Assembly: GCA_019418225.1 (NCBI GenBank)
Contig: DYCF01000014.1
Span: 1 to 64,000 of the forward strand
Direction: 5' to 3'
DNA: 64,000 bases
Source: Clostridiales bacterium
GTDB taxonomy: Bacteria; Bacillota; Clostridia; Lachnospirales; Cellulosilyticaceae
Made by a program: the position numbers and the translations under genes. Shown here in pieces: positions 6,695 to 15,854 of the stretch. How positions within the stretch are numbered: the first letter of the stretch is position 1; the number at the start of each line of letters is the position of its first letter. The notes beneath the pieces are model-generated. The model did no database searches, was not told the origin of the DNA, and worked only from the letters and a program-made list of their open reading frames with translations.

Positions 6695-6705
6695 AGAAGA
6701 AAGGG

Positions 6706-7281
6706 ATGAGTGGTATAAATACAGTAGAGCCGATTAGGGACAAGACAATCATATTAAATATGGCAGATTATTTGAAAGAAAGAAATGAAAGAGATTATAT
6801 CTTATTTTTGTTTGGCATATATAGTGGCTTACGTATTTCGGATATTCTTCCAATGCAAGTCAGAGATGTACGAGGGAAGGATTATATATATCTGAGAGAA
6901 ATGAAAACAGATAAAGAAAAACGATTCCCTATAAACGATGAACTGAAGTCAGCACTCAAACCATATATAAAAAATAAACATGATTATGATTACTTGTTCC
7001 CACGAGTTAAAGGAACTGGTAAGACACCATATATTTCAAGACAAACAGTATGGAAAATACTAAATGAAGCAGCAGCTTATTTTGGATATACAGATAAAAT
7101 AGGATGTCATACATTAAGAAAAACTTTTGGATATTGGTTGTACAAAGCAACATATGATGTAGTAGCTATACAAGAAATATTAAATCATAGTGACCCATCT
7201 ATAACAAAAAGATACATAGGAGTAAATCAGGATTCAAAAGATGCATTAATGAAGGGATTGTCGTTCAAAAAGAGATATTAA
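6706..7281 (+). CDS. catalytic-domain-only tyrosine recombinase
   Basis: 191 aa holding only the C-terminal catalytic half of the tyrosine recombinase family. Arg43 lies in SGLRISD, H135-x-x-R138 in CHTLRK, His161 in LNHSD and the nucleophile Tyr170 in KRYIG. The arm-binding and SAM-like N-terminal domains of a phage integrase are absent. It lies beside the packaging genes, not at the prophage end, so it is unlikely to be the integrase. Related proteins in this place are common in Clostridia phages; resolution of concatemers is possible but unproven. Confidence 0.85.
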   Translation: MSGINTVEPIRDKTIILNMADYLKERNERDYILFLFGIYSGLRISDILPMQVRDVRGKDYIYLREMKTDKEKRFPINDELKSALKPYIKNKHDYDYLFPRVKGTGKTPYISRQTVWKILNEAAAYFGYTDKIGCHTLRKTFGYWLYKATYDVVAIQEILNHSDPSITKRYIGVNQDSKDALMKGLSFKKRY

Positions 7282-7639
7282 CATATTGAGAGTGTGTTAA
7301 GTAAAGTAGAGAAAAACATGAGTTTCTTCATTTAAGGGAATAAAAAAATATTTGGTTAACAGATTAGTAAGATAAGTCAACTAAAATAAAAGTGGATTAG
7401 AAGTGAAGAAAAGTTTTGATAATCAATATTTTAAGGGTAGGGGAGGGTGTACTAATGGTATGAAAGTAATAAAAAGGCATTTGTGCAATTTGTACATAGG
7501 AACCCAAAAAAGATGTCATTTCCGCTTTTTCATGTATACACGAGATACAATTTGAAGTCAAAGCTTGAAATGATTAATTAAAAAACTCCAACAAGTGAGT
7601 AAAGGAGTGAACGAGTGAAAAAAGTAAAAACGTTGAGTA

Positions 7640-7770
7640 TCAATGGCTTAAGGTACTGTGACAGAGGGGAAGGCCTGCGGGTGCGTACAACCCCACCATT
7701 TTTCTAGGTATAGGGTTTTTTAGGGTTCTACTTCCTTCCGAAAAACAATCAAAAAACGGAAATGAGGTGA
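7640..7770 (+). other. candidate cos (packaging) region
   Basis: The 490 bases between 7282 and 7771 hold no convincing gene. Their last part is markedly more GC-rich than the rest, with GGCCTGCGGGTGCGTACAAC near 7671-7690, T-run/GGG repeats, and a TTCCG...CGGAA inverted repeat just before the small-terminase gene. In lambda-type phages with Nu1/GpA terminases, cos lies immediately upstream of the small subunit. Placement is inferred from that rule; the cut site cannot be read from sequence alone. Confidence 0.4.
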
Positions 7771-7771
7771 A

Positions 7772-8320
7772 ATGATGTCTGGAAAGATTATGGATGGTGA
7801 AAAGCTAATTGTAAGTACAAAAGTTGTTGCAGATATGTTTGATGTAACGACACGAAGAGTTGGACAATTATGTGAGGAAGGTATTCTTACAAAAATAAAA
7901 CAAGGTAGTTTTGAATTAGTGCCAACAGTTCGAGATTATATTCGATTCTTAAAGGCAAGAAATGATACTGTTAGTGAAACAACATCTGTGGCAGAAGAGT
8001 TTAATAAGGAGCATACATTGCTTGAAAAGGCAAAGCGAGAAAAAGCAGAGCTAGAAGTAGCACTTATGAAAGGTCAATGCCATGCATCAGAGGATGTAGA
8101 AAGAGAGATGACAAAAATGTTATCAGCGTTTAGGTCCAGAGTGCTTTCAATTCCTAGCAAAGTAGCACCTAAGGCAAGTGTTACAGATGATATAACAGCT
8201 ATTGAAGCTATGTTGAGAGATGAAATTTATAACGCACTAAAAGAACTTAGCGAATATGATCCTAAGGTATTTAAGCATGAAACATATATAGATTTAAAGG
8301 GAGTGGTTGCTGATGGATAA
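7772..8320 (+). CDS. terminase small subunit, Nu1 type
   Basis: 182 aa. Residues about 15-60 form a winged helix-turn-helix (VADMFDVTTRRVGQLCEEGI) like that of lambda Nu1, followed by a long helical region with a KREKAELE segment for oligomerisation. It should bind cos DNA and recruit the large subunit. AGGTG at 7763 precedes paired ATGs at 7772 and 7775. Its end overlaps the large-subunit start by 8 bp, implying coupled translation. Confidence 0.8.
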   Translation: MMSGKIMDGEKLIVSTKVVADMFDVTTRRVGQLCEEGILTKIKQGSFELVPTVRDYIRFLKARNDTVSETTSVAEEFNKEHTLLEKAKREKAELEVALMKGQCHASEDVEREMTKMLSAFRSRVLSIPSKVAPKASVTDDITAIEAMLRDEIYNALKELSEYDPKVFKHETYIDLKGVVADG

Positions 8321-10112
8321 TCAACAAGCACTTTTTTCATTATTTGCTAAAATAGCAAAAGTAGTTGAACCACCCAAGAAGCTTACAGTAAGTGAATGGG
8401 CCGATGAATATAGACAACTATCTAAGGAAGCATCTGCCGAACCTGGTAAGTGGGTGACAGATAGAGCACCTTATCAACGTGAAATAATGGATGCCATTAG
8501 TGATCCACTGGTTGATACAGTTGTTGTAATGACAAGTGCCCAGATAGGAAAGACGGAATTGCTTTTGAATATAATTGGTTACTATGTACATTACGACCCG
8601 TCACCCATATTATTATTGCAACCTACACTTGAAATGGCAGAAGCTTTTTCAAAAGATAGACTAGCACCAATGATTCGAGACACATCTGTATTAAGTGAAA
8701 GAATTGGAGATGCAAAAGCTAGAAATAGTGGTAATACATTATTACATAAAACATTTCCAGGTGGTCACATTACAATGGCTGGTGCAAATTCACCATCTTC
8801 ACTTGCAAGTAGACCTATACGAGCAGTATTAGCAGATGAGGTTGATAGGTATCCTGTTTCAGCAGGAACAGAAGGGGACCCGTTAATGTTAGCAACAAAA
8901 CGTACAACAACCTTCTGGAACAAGAAAAAAGTATATGTATCTACACCAACAATTAAAGGTGCATCACGTATTGAAATGGAATATGAAGATAGCACGATGG
9001 AAGAGTGGCATGTGTACTGTCCATCATGTAAGGAATTACAGCCTTATGAATGGGGACGTATAAACTTTGATTCTATTACAATGACATGTAAACATTGTGG
9101 TACTCTTCATCAAGAGTACGAGTGGAAAGCAAGAAAAGGAAAGTGGATTGCACGTTTTCCTGAAAGAAAAAAACGAGGCTTTCACCTTAATGAAATGGCA
9201 TCACCATGGAAAAGATGGTCTGAAATTATAGAGGACTTTAAAACAGCTAAGAAGTCTACGGAAACACTTAAAGTTTGGGTAAACACGGCGTTAGGCGAAT
9301 CATGGGAGGAACGTGGGGATGGACAAGATGAAGAAGTACTCTTTGATAGAAGAGAAGAATATGGTTGTGAAGTACCAGAGGGTGTACTTGTTTTAACAGC
9401 TGGTATAGATACTCAAGACGACCGATTTGAAATAGAAGTGGTGGGATGGAATGAAGATGAAGAAAGTTGGGGAATTCAGTACAAAGTCATTTATGGTGAC
9501 TTACATAGACCAGAGATATGGCAAGAACTAGATGAGTACCTAAAAACCGAGTTCCAATTTGAAGACGGTAGAAAGATAAGAATTTCTTGTGCTTGCCAAG
9601 ATAGTGGTGGTCACTTTACTCAAGAAGTCTATAAGTTTACAAAACCAAGAGAAGTAAGAAGAATTTTTGCGATCAAAGGGAAAGGTGGCGAGAGCGTGCC
9701 TTTTGTAAGCACTGTAAGTAGAAATAATAGAGAAAAAGCAGCATTATTTACAATTGGAGTAGATGCAGGTAAGGAAACAATTATTTCTAACCTGAAAATA
9801 GAAAATGAAGGACCTGGTTATTGCCATTTTCCAAGTGAGTATGAAAAAGGTTATGGAATAGATTACTTTAAAGGAATTACATCAGAAAGTTTAGTAGTTA
9901 AAATGGTTAATGGTGTTGGAAAAGCAACATGGGTTAAAAAAAGTGGTGTAAGAAATGAGCCACTAGATGTAAGAAATTATGCAAGAGCAGCATTAAAAAT
10001 ACTTAATCCTAACTGGAAATCACTTAAAAGTAGGATGGCAGAAGGCACATATGTAGAAAAGCAAAGTGTAAAAAAGAAAAAAAGAAGAATATTAAGCAAA
10101 GGAATTGGTTAG
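8313..10112 (+). CDS. terminase large subunit, GpA family
   Basis: 599 aa, the typical length of GpA-type packaging motors. Residues 74-81 (TSAQIGKT) form the Walker A loop, 171-177 (AVLADEV) the Walker B. A CPSC...CKHC zinc pair follows near 235-260, and the TAGIDTQDDRFE segment opens the nuclease domain. It pumps and cuts DNA at cos. I chose the ATG at 8313, overlapping the small subunit, over a TTG six bases upstream. Confidence 0.95.
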   Translation: MDNQQALFSLFAKIAKVVEPPKKLTVSEWADEYRQLSKEASAEPGKWVTDRAPYQREIMDAISDPLVDTVVVMTSAQIGKTELLLNIIGYYVHYDPSPILLLQPTLEMAEAFSKDRLAPMIRDTSVLSERIGDAKARNSGNTLLHKTFPGGHITMAGANSPSSLASRPIRAVLADEVDRYPVSAGTEGDPLMLATKRTTTFWNKKKVYVSTPTIKGASRIEMEYEDSTMEEWHVYCPSCKELQPYEWGRINFDSITMTCKHCGTLHQEYEWKARKGKWIARFPERKKRGFHLNEMASPWKRWSEIIEDFKTAKKSTETLKVWVNTALGESWEERGDGQDEEVLFDRREEYGCEVPEGVLVLTAGIDTQDDRFEIEVVGWNEDEESWGIQYKVIYGDLHRPEIWQELDEYLKTEFQFEDGRKIRISCACQDSGGHFTQEVYKFTKPREVRRIFAIKGKGGESVPFVSTVSRNNREKAALFTIGVDAGKETIISNLKIENEGPGYCHFPSEYEKGYGIDYFKGITSESLVVKMVNGVGKATWVKKSGVRNEPLDVRNYARAALKILNPNWKSLKSRMAEGTYVEKQSVKKKKRRILSKGIG

Positions 10113-10358
10113 ATGTCAATATCACTTGAAACAGCAGAAAAACATTTGAATGTATGGCTTGAAGCAGAGCTTACAATAGCCACTGGACAATCTTATACAT
10201 TGGCAACAACAAATGGAAGTAGAACACTAACAAGAGCAAATTTAACTGAAGTTAGAGATTCCATAGAGTATTGGAATAAAAAAGTATTGGAAGCAAAAGC
10301 AGCTTCTAAAAGTAGATCACGTACAAGAATATATAGAGCAGTACCAAGGGATGTGTAA
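10113..10358 (+). CDS. DUF6148/gpW-like head-tail joining protein
   Basis: 81 aa starting directly after the terminase stop. The pattern L-x-x-A-x-x-x-L with A-E-L-x-I-A-x-G-Q-S-Y, followed by R-T-L-T-R-A-N-L and Y-W, matches the small gpW-like proteins found between terminase and portal genes. By analogy it helps close the head vertex and join tails. Ends with a basic tail. Confidence 0.75.
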   Translation: MSISLETAEKHLNVWLEAELTIATGQSYTLATTNGSRTLTRANLTEVRDSIEYWNKKVLEAKAASKSRSRTRIYRAVPRDV

Positions 10359-10360
10359 AT

Positions 10361-10780
10361 ATGATTATTTGTGATAATTGTAAGTCAGAAGTGAGTACAG
10401 AACAATTAAAACATAGATTTGGTGACATAGAAGTAACGTATTTAGAGTGCAAGGGGTGTTGTTCAGAATATGTTATAACTGTAACGGATGAAGAGTTAAG
10501 ATGTAACATTAAAAAAGCCGTTTGCCAAGAGCAATTCATTAGAAAAATAGCCAGTGAACAAAAGTGTAAAATAGATGCATTAAAAAAAGAATATGGCTTG
10601 AAAATTAGAGCAACAAACAAATTAAAAGTAAAAAGAAGATTAGAAAAAGAATTCAAGAAAGAAATACATATATTAGTTGAAGAGTATAAAAAACTATATA
10701 AGCTTGAAGTTGCTAAGTATGAGCAGCTTATAGAAGCAAATACAAAAAGAAATGATGAACTTAAAAAAATGTATGAGTAG
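10361..10780 (+). CDS. zinc-finger coiled-coil protein of the head module, 139 aa
   Basis: Residues 4-7 (CDNC) and 30-34 (CKGCC) give a zinc-knuckle N-terminus. Residues about 55-139 are a long Lys/Glu-rich coiled coil. It is inserted between gpW-like and portal genes, where lambda has nothing equivalent. No family recognised. A structural or anti-host role are both possible. Its TAG opens the hairpin at 10780. Confidence 0.65.
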   Translation: MIICDNCKSEVSTEQLKHRFGDIEVTYLECKGCCSEYVITVTDEELRCNIKKAVCQEQFIRKIASEQKCKIDALKKEYGLKIRATNKLKVKRRLEKEFKKEIHILVEEYKKLYKLEVAKYEQLIEANTKRNDELKKMYE

Positions 10781-10808
10781 GGATATATCGTGTAAAAGGG
10801 TATATCCC
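10780..10808 (+). other. 8-bp intergenic hairpin before the portal gene
   Basis: GGGATATA (10780-10787) and TATATCCC (10801-10808) are perfect complements with a 13-nt loop and no T-run. It probably marks an mRNA-processing or stability site inside the late operon. Confidence 0.6.
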
Positions 10809-10835
10809 TAAAATTATGCAAGAAAGGAGAAAGTA

Positions 10836-12392
10836 GTGAATTTACTAGATAAAACCATAGCAGCAATTGCACCAGGTGTTGCATTAAAAAGAGTATGTTC
10901 AAGGCGAAAGTTAGAAGTACTTAATGGAACTGGATACGGCTATGGCAATTATGGGGCTAATAGCAGTAGAAAAGCACAAAGGCATTGGTTCTGGCATAGC
11001 AAAGGGCCAAAAGAAGACATTGACTTAAATGTAGATGAACTACGTCAAAAATCTAGGGATACATACTGTGGTGCACCAATTGCAACAAGTGCACTAAAAA
11101 CAACACGAACAAATGTTGTTGGAAGTGGCTTAAAGCCAAGGCCCAATATTGATGCTGAATTCTTAGGCCTTACAGAAGAAGAAGCAGCAACATGGGAATG
11201 TAATACACTCAGAGAATTTAAACTTTGGGCAGAATCAACAAATTGTGACGCTGAAAGGATTAACAATTTCTATGAAATGCAACAATTGGTGTTTATGTCG
11301 TGGCTTATGAATGGTGATGTATTTGCGTTATTACCATTTTTCAAAAGGCCAAATAGCCCATATGATTTACGTGTGCAATTAATAGAAGCTGATAGAGTTT
11401 GTAATCCGATGGATTGTAGCTATCAAAACATTAATTCAGTAGTAGAAGGTGTAGAACGAAATGCAAGAGGAGAAATCGTAGCTTATCACATATGTAATGT
11501 ACATCCTAAGTCTTTTTCAGAAACTAAAGAATGGCACAGGGTATTGGCATATGGCTCTAAGACAGGAAGAAGAAATGTCTTACATTGCATGATGCAAGAA
11601 CGTATAGGTCAAAACAGAGGAGTTCCCTTACTTTCTCCTGTTATTGAAGCCATTAAGCAGTTAGGGCGCTATACGGATGCTGAACTTATGGCAGCTGTAA
11701 TCAGTGGGATGTTTACCGTATTTATTGAAACGCCTTCTCCAGAACAAAAAATAGGCGAAGGTAATGAGCAGTACGAGGATGAAGATTTATCAAGTGAAAT
11801 GTCACTAGGGAGTGGTGCAATTATTGCACTTAATGAAGGTGAGAAAGCTAACATGGCAAATCCAGGAAGGCCAAACACAGCTTTTGATGGTTTTGTATCA
11901 AGTTTATGTAGACAAATAGGTGCAGCTATTGAAATACCACCAGAGCTTCTCTTAAAACAATTCACAAACAGTTATTCAGCATCACGTGGAGCGTTGCTAG
12001 AAGCATGGAAGACATTTCGTATGTATAGAACATGGTTATCAAATGATTTCTGTCAGCCAATTTATGATGAATGGCTTGCAGAAGCAGTTGCAAAAGGAAG
12101 AATTTATGCACCAGGATTTTTCCAAGACCCATTAGTGCGCAAAGCTTATTCGATGTGTAGTTGGAATGGACCATCACAGGGACAACTTGATCCTGTAAAG
12201 GAAGCTAATGGTGCAAAGATACGAATTGAAGAAGGATTAAGTACAAGACAGCAAGAAGCAGTGGAGCTTAATGGAAGTGACTTCTTTGAAAATAATCGTC
12301 AACGAATAAGAGAAGAAATCGTAAGACAACAAATTCCAGGGTTAGGAATGAATATGGTACAAGTTGAGGAAGAAGAAAATGAAGAGAATTGA
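10836..12392 (+). CDS. portal protein, lambda family
   Basis: 518 aa, GTG start behind AAAGGAG. The GANSSRKAQ opening, the LRQKSRDTYCGAPIATSAL stretch, NVVGSGLKPRP and the central MNGDVFALLPF segment match lambda gpB-type portals. As a dodecamer it forms the DNA channel at the head vertex. The last 14 bases overlap the protease gene, as in lambda-like head operons. Confidence 0.9.
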   Translation: MNLLDKTIAAIAPGVALKRVCSRRKLEVLNGTGYGYGNYGANSSRKAQRHWFWHSKGPKEDIDLNVDELRQKSRDTYCGAPIATSALKTTRTNVVGSGLKPRPNIDAEFLGLTEEEAATWECNTLREFKLWAESTNCDAERINNFYEMQQLVFMSWLMNGDVFALLPFFKRPNSPYDLRVQLIEADRVCNPMDCSYQNINSVVEGVERNARGEIVAYHICNVHPKSFSETKEWHRVLAYGSKTGRRNVLHCMMQERIGQNRGVPLLSPVIEAIKQLGRYTDAELMAAVISGMFTVFIETPSPEQKIGEGNEQYEDEDLSSEMSLGSGAIIALNEGEKANMANPGRPNTAFDGFVSSLCRQIGAAIEIPPELLLKQFTNSYSASRGALLEAWKTFRMYRTWLSNDFCQPIYDEWLAEAVAKGRIYAPGFFQDPLVRKAYSMCSWNGPSQGQLDPVKEANGAKIRIEEGLSTRQQEAVELNGSDFFENNRQRIREEIVRQQIPGLGMNMVQVEEEENEEN

Positions 12393-13458
12393 TATAAAGG
12401 GTGACATTATTAGTAATGATATGGCATGGATTTACGATTGGTTAGAGCTAGAATATACGTCACCAGGTAAAATCAATCAAGCCTTAGAAGATGCACAAGG
12501 TGAGGATGTGGAATTTTTCATTAATTCACCAGGTGGTGATGTATGGGCTGGGTATGAGATTTTTAACAGCATTAGATTATATCAAGGGTGCACATTATCA
12601 CATATTGTTGGACTAGCAGCTAGTTGTGGTTCATTTATACCACTTGCAAGTGACAAAGTAGTAGCTGAACAAATGGCAATGATGATGATACATGGTGCCA
12701 GTACATCTACAAGAGGGAATCAGCACAATCATGAACATACTAGAGACTTTTTAGATAAAGTTGATAGGACTATTGTACAAGCCTATACAACGAAAAGTGG
12801 AAAATCAGAGCAGGAGCTACTTGATTTAATGGCAAAAGAAACCTGGTTTACATCTTCAGAGATGTTAGAAATGGGCTTGATTGATGAAATTGTAGGAAAC
12901 AATGGTTCTAAAATCAAGGTTTACAATTCGGCACAAGATGAAGCAAAAAAAGAAATTATAAATAAATTACTAAGCTTAGGTAGTGTTGAAAATGTAAAAC
13001 AAGCATTATTAGAAAATAAAGGGTTGGGTCAAATTGTAACAAATACAATTAAAGATAAAGAAAAGGAGAATGAAACAATGAATAGTGTAGAAGACTTAAA
13101 AGCACAATATCCTGATTTATGTAATGAGCTAGAGCAGAAAGCAGTAGAAAATGAAAGAAAACGTATTCAAACAATTAATGCACTTACAAGACCAGGTGTA
13201 GAAGCACAAATTCAAGAAGGTATTGAAAATGGTCTTAATGCAGGGGAGGTTGCGATTAACATTCTTAATGCACAAACAGAAATCAATAAGGTACAAGGTA
13301 AAGCAATTCAAGAAGATGCTTTAGAAAGTGGTGTGAATAATATTAATTCTACGCCTGTACCACAAAATACAGATGAACAAGAAAAACAATCAGCCTTAGC
13401 AAATATGGCAAATATCATGAATGGGGGAAGAAGACAATGGGTAAATCATCACAAGTAA
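12379..13458 (+). CDS. ClpP-like head maturation protease with C-terminal scaffold region
   Basis: 359 aa. Residues 1-190 are a ClpP-fold serine protease: INSPGGDV near 49-55, nucleophile Ser82 in AASCGS, His105 in MMIHG. From about 225 the chain becomes a scaffold-like helical region ending in a Gln/Asn-rich tail. It should cleave portal and scaffold during capsid maturation. ATG at 12379 follows TTGAGGA and overlaps the portal gene. An internal ribosome site and start lie at 13066-13080. Confidence 0.85.
   Translation: MKRIDIKGDIISNDMAWIYDWLELEYTSPGKINQALEDAQGEDVEFFINSPGGDVWAGYEIFNSIRLYQGCTLSHIVGLAASCGSFIPLASDKVVAEQMAMMMIHGASTSTRGNQHNHEHTRDFLDKVDRTIVQAYTTKSGKSEQELLDLMAKETWFTSSEMLEMGLIDEIVGNNGSKIKVYNSAQDEAKKEIINKLLSLGSVENVKQALLENKGLGQIVTNTIKDKEKENETMNSVEDLKAQYPDLCNELEQKAVENERKRIQTINALTRPGVEAQIQEGIENGLNAGEVAINILNAQTEINKVQGKAIQEDALESGVNNINSTPVPQNTDEQEKQSALANMANIMNGGRRQWVNHHK
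13078..13458 (+). CDS. nested scaffold protein from an internal start
   Basis: In-frame ATG at codon 234 of the protease gene preceded by AAAGGAG (13063-13069) with 8-nt spacing. It would yield a 126-aa helical protein equal to the protease C-terminus, exactly as lambda Nu3 is nested in gene C. The start signal is seen directly; production of a separate scaffold is inferred from that precedent. Confidence 0.6.
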   Translation: MNSVEDLKAQYPDLCNELEQKAVENERKRIQTINALTRPGVEAQIQEGIENGLNAGEVAINILNAQTEINKVQGKAIQEDALESGVNNINSTPVPQNTDEQEKQSALANMANIMNGGRRQWVNHHK

Positions 13459-13775
13459 TTGGAACAATGGTGCCTGACAATCTTATTGCGGATAACATTC
13501 ATCCAATAGATACAGAAGCAGTAACAATTGCAGTAGGAGCAAAAACATTATTAAGAGGAACTTTAATTAATGCCACTGGTGACATGTGCACACTTAGTTC
13601 AGATGTACCAGTGGGTATTTTATGTGAGGATGTAGTTCAAGATCAATCAGAAACAACACAGGCATTAATGTATATTACAGGCTCATTTAGTGCTGATGAA
13701 ATTAAAGTTGGAGAATCTGTTAACGTATCTGACTACAAAGTAGCACTTAAAAATTTAGGTATTTTTGTGAAATAA
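13437..13775 (+). CDS. capsid decoration protein, gpD type
   Basis: 112 aa starting inside the end of the scaffold gene after GGGGGAAG. The mid-region TLLRGTLINATGDM and the ending GILCEDV...VSDYKVALKNLGIFV resemble head-stabilising gpD-like proteins. By position (protease, decoration, major capsid) and size it should cap capsomer trimers. Confidence 0.75.
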   Translation: MGKSSQVIGTMVPDNLIADNIHPIDTEAVTIAVGAKTLLRGTLINATGDMCTLSSDVPVGILCEDVVQDQSETTQALMYITGSFSADEIKVGESVNVSDYKVALKNLGIFVK

Positions 13776-13786
13776 GGAGAGAAATT

Positions 13787-14869
13787 ATGTTAAATATTTA
13801 CGAAACACATTTTATGTTACAGGCAATTCAAGGTTATAATGAACCATTTACATTCTTAAGAGACACATTCTTCCCAAATGTAGAAACCTTTATGACAGAA
13901 AAGGCACTTGTTGATGTTGTCAAAGGTGGAAAAACAATGGCACCTCTTGTTGCACCATATGTTAATGGTTCCCTCGATAAGAGAAGCGGTTACCAAACAA
14001 GAGAGATTACAACGCCAAGAGTAGCGCCATTTAGAACGCTTACAGGTGATGATATTAAAAAACGTACACCAGGAGAAAGTCTTATCAGCGGGAAATCAGC
14101 GCAACAAAGAGCGCAAGAAATTCTTGCAAAGGATCTTGTTGATTTAGATAAGAAAATCATATATACAGAGGAGTACATGGCAGCTAAAGTACTTTTAGGT
14201 GCAAGTGTAGATATTGATGAAGTAGATGAATCTGGAAATGTAGCAGGTAAATTTAATATTGACTATGGATTTACAAATTTAGTTGAAGTTAAAAAAACTG
14301 AAAAGTGGAATTTACGACAACCATCTGTTGAAGATTCAACTAAAGAAGCAAGCACAGTTAATCCAATTAAAGTAATTGAAAAATGGATTGACGAATATGT
14401 GATTCAAAATTCATCAAATACACCTGATATTGTTGTTCTTGACCCTGATGCAGCAGAAGCATTTTCTAATAATACTTATGTAGATAAGATTTTACAAAGA
14501 CGTGCACAAGCAGGTACAGTTCAAGAACCTACATACAAAGGAAAAGGCGCTACATTCATAGGTAGATTTACAAAGTATAACCTTGAAGTATACTCTTACT
14601 CAAATCTTGTAGACCAAGGAACAGGAACAGCTACACAATTACTTCCAAGTGGTACAGTAATTATTGGACCAAGTGGTCAAGGAACCATGAACTATGGTGC
14701 AGTAACTCAACTTGAGCAAGACAAAGGTTGGTTGACTTATGAAGAAAAACGTGTGCCACTCTACACAGTAAATCAACAGTCACAAGTTGAAATATTAAAA
14801 CTTACATCAAGACCATTGCCATCGCCAAATGATGTAGATTCTTTTGTGGTTGCAACAGGTGTATGTTAG
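13787..14869 (+). CDS. major capsid protein, lambda gpE family
   Basis: 360 aa, close to the 340-350 aa of gpE relatives. FLRDTFFPNVETFMTEKALVD near the N-terminus, LVAPYVNG, the mid-chain KLLIYTEEYMAA-like segment and the IGPSGQGTMNYG loop are typical. It forms the HK97-fold shell. AAGGAGAG precedes the ATG. Its end overlaps the next gene by 7 bp. Confidence 0.9.
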   Translation: MLNIYETHFMLQAIQGYNEPFTFLRDTFFPNVETFMTEKALVDVVKGGKTMAPLVAPYVNGSLDKRSGYQTREITTPRVAPFRTLTGDDIKKRTPGESLISGKSAQQRAQEILAKDLVDLDKKIIYTEEYMAAKVLLGASVDIDEVDESGNVAGKFNIDYGFTNLVEVKKTEKWNLRQPSVEDSTKEASTVNPIKVIEKWIDEYVIQNSSNTPDIVVLDPDAAEAFSNNTYVDKILQRRAQAGTVQEPTYKGKGATFIGRFTKYNLEVYSYSNLVDQGTGTATQLLPSGTVIIGPSGQGTMNYGAVTQLEQDKGWLTYEEKRVPLYTVNQQSQVEILKLTSRPLPSPNDVDSFVVATGVC

Positions 14870-15474
14870 AATTTGAAAAGCAATTAGAAGCCGATTTGCA
14901 GACATTTTGTATGGGAGAATTTGCAGAGCAACATGTTATTAATGGTGAATTAGTAGCATGTTGCCTGATGGCTTCAGAAAAAGATAATGATGTTAACATT
15001 CAAAATAAAAAAGGTGTCATAACATCTTATCTAAGTATAGGCATACCAACAGTAGCAATAGAAAAAATATCACCAGGTGGTGTGATGGAAGTAGATGCAA
15101 CATTATTTTATGTAGTAGAGTACTCATCTAGTTGTGGTATGTCTTATATAGATTTATCACAGCCTATAGGTAAATTTGATAAATCTATAAATATTCAAGA
15201 GCTTACAACACAAAAGGTTAACGGTATCAAAAAAGAACAATGGCAAGAGGTGTATAGTTGTGAAGCATACATTCGTCACATTAGCTCAGAAGAAATTGCA
15301 CAATTCAATACAACACTTAATAGAGAGACTTTATTCATAAAAATGCACTACTTAGATACGCTAACAAGCAAAATGAGAATTATGTATAAAGATAAATCTT
15401 ATAATATTATTTCTATCAATAACATAGAAGAAAAAAATGTATTTTTAGATGTAATATGCGAAAGGTGTGATTAA
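14863..15474 (+). CDS. head-tail connector, apparent two-domain fusion
   Basis: 203 aa. Residues 1-105 resemble lambda-type head-tail joining proteins (FEKQLEADLQTFCMGEFAEQ opening). Residues 125-203 read like a head-closure adaptor: YIRHISSEEI, MRIMYKDKSYNIISI and the final VICERCD. In many phages these are separate genes; here one chain covers both. Assignment is by pattern and position between capsid and gp10-like genes, and the fusion is inferred. Confidence 0.6.
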   Translation: MLEFEKQLEADLQTFCMGEFAEQHVINGELVACCLMASEKDNDVNIQNKKGVITSYLSIGIPTVAIEKISPGGVMEVDATLFYVVEYSSSCGMSYIDLSQPIGKFDKSINIQELTTQKVNGIKKEQWQEVYSCEAYIRHISSEEIAQFNTTLNRETLFIKMHYLDTLTSKMRIMYKDKSYNIISINNIEEKNVFLDVICERCD

Positions 15475-15476
15475 AT

Positions 15477-15854
15477 TTGATTGAAATAGAAGGATTGAAT
15501 GAGGTGATGAACCTTATAGATAAGATGGGGAATAACGCAGAGCAGGTGCAAAACAAGATTGTAAATGCACAAGCTGAAATATTATTAGATACGATGAAAA
15601 ATACAATCAATGTAGATACAGGGAGAACACGAGATAGCTTAAAAGCATCTGGTGTATTAACTAAAGATGGTGAAAAATATAAGCTTGTAGGCGCTTATAA
15701 AAGCAACAGGGCACATGTTGTACGTATTTTAGAACGTGGATGTGCTTCATGGAAAGGGAAGAAATACCCGTTTCTGAGACCATCATTTTACAAATGTAAG
15801 CAAGAAATGATTGAGAAAACAAAAGAAATAATAGAGCAGGAGCTTAGAAAGTGA
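15477..15854 (+). CDS. HK97 gp10-like tail-completion protein
   Basis: 125 aa, TTG start supported by AAAGGTG at 15461-15467 and by the absence of a nearer ATG before conserved sequence. MNLIDKMG, INVDTGRTRDSLKAS and the LERGCASWKGKKYPFLRPSF stretch are the signature of gp10-family connectors. It sits at the end of the tail or head neck. It overlaps the next gene by GTGA. Confidence 0.8.
   Translation: MIEIEGLNEVMNLIDKMGNNAEQVQNKIVNAQAEILLDTMKNTINVDTGRTRDSLKASGVLTKDGEKYKLVGAYKSNRAHVVRILERGCASWKGKKYPFLRPSFYKCKQEMIEKTKEIIEQELRK

Noticed and set aside
6706..7281. prophage integrase
   Set aside because: It lacks the N-terminal DNA-binding domains and lies in the packaging region; the real integrase is probably left of the window.
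7460..7555. 31-codon frame in the gap before the terminase
   Set aside because: Ribosome site is too far, codon use and composition are unlike neighbours, and no conserved pattern is visible. Treated as non-coding near the candidate cos region.
10306..10902. 198-codon minus-strand frame
   Set aside because: Antisense to the zinc-finger coiled-coil and portal genes; composition is an antisense artefact and no ribosome site precedes it.
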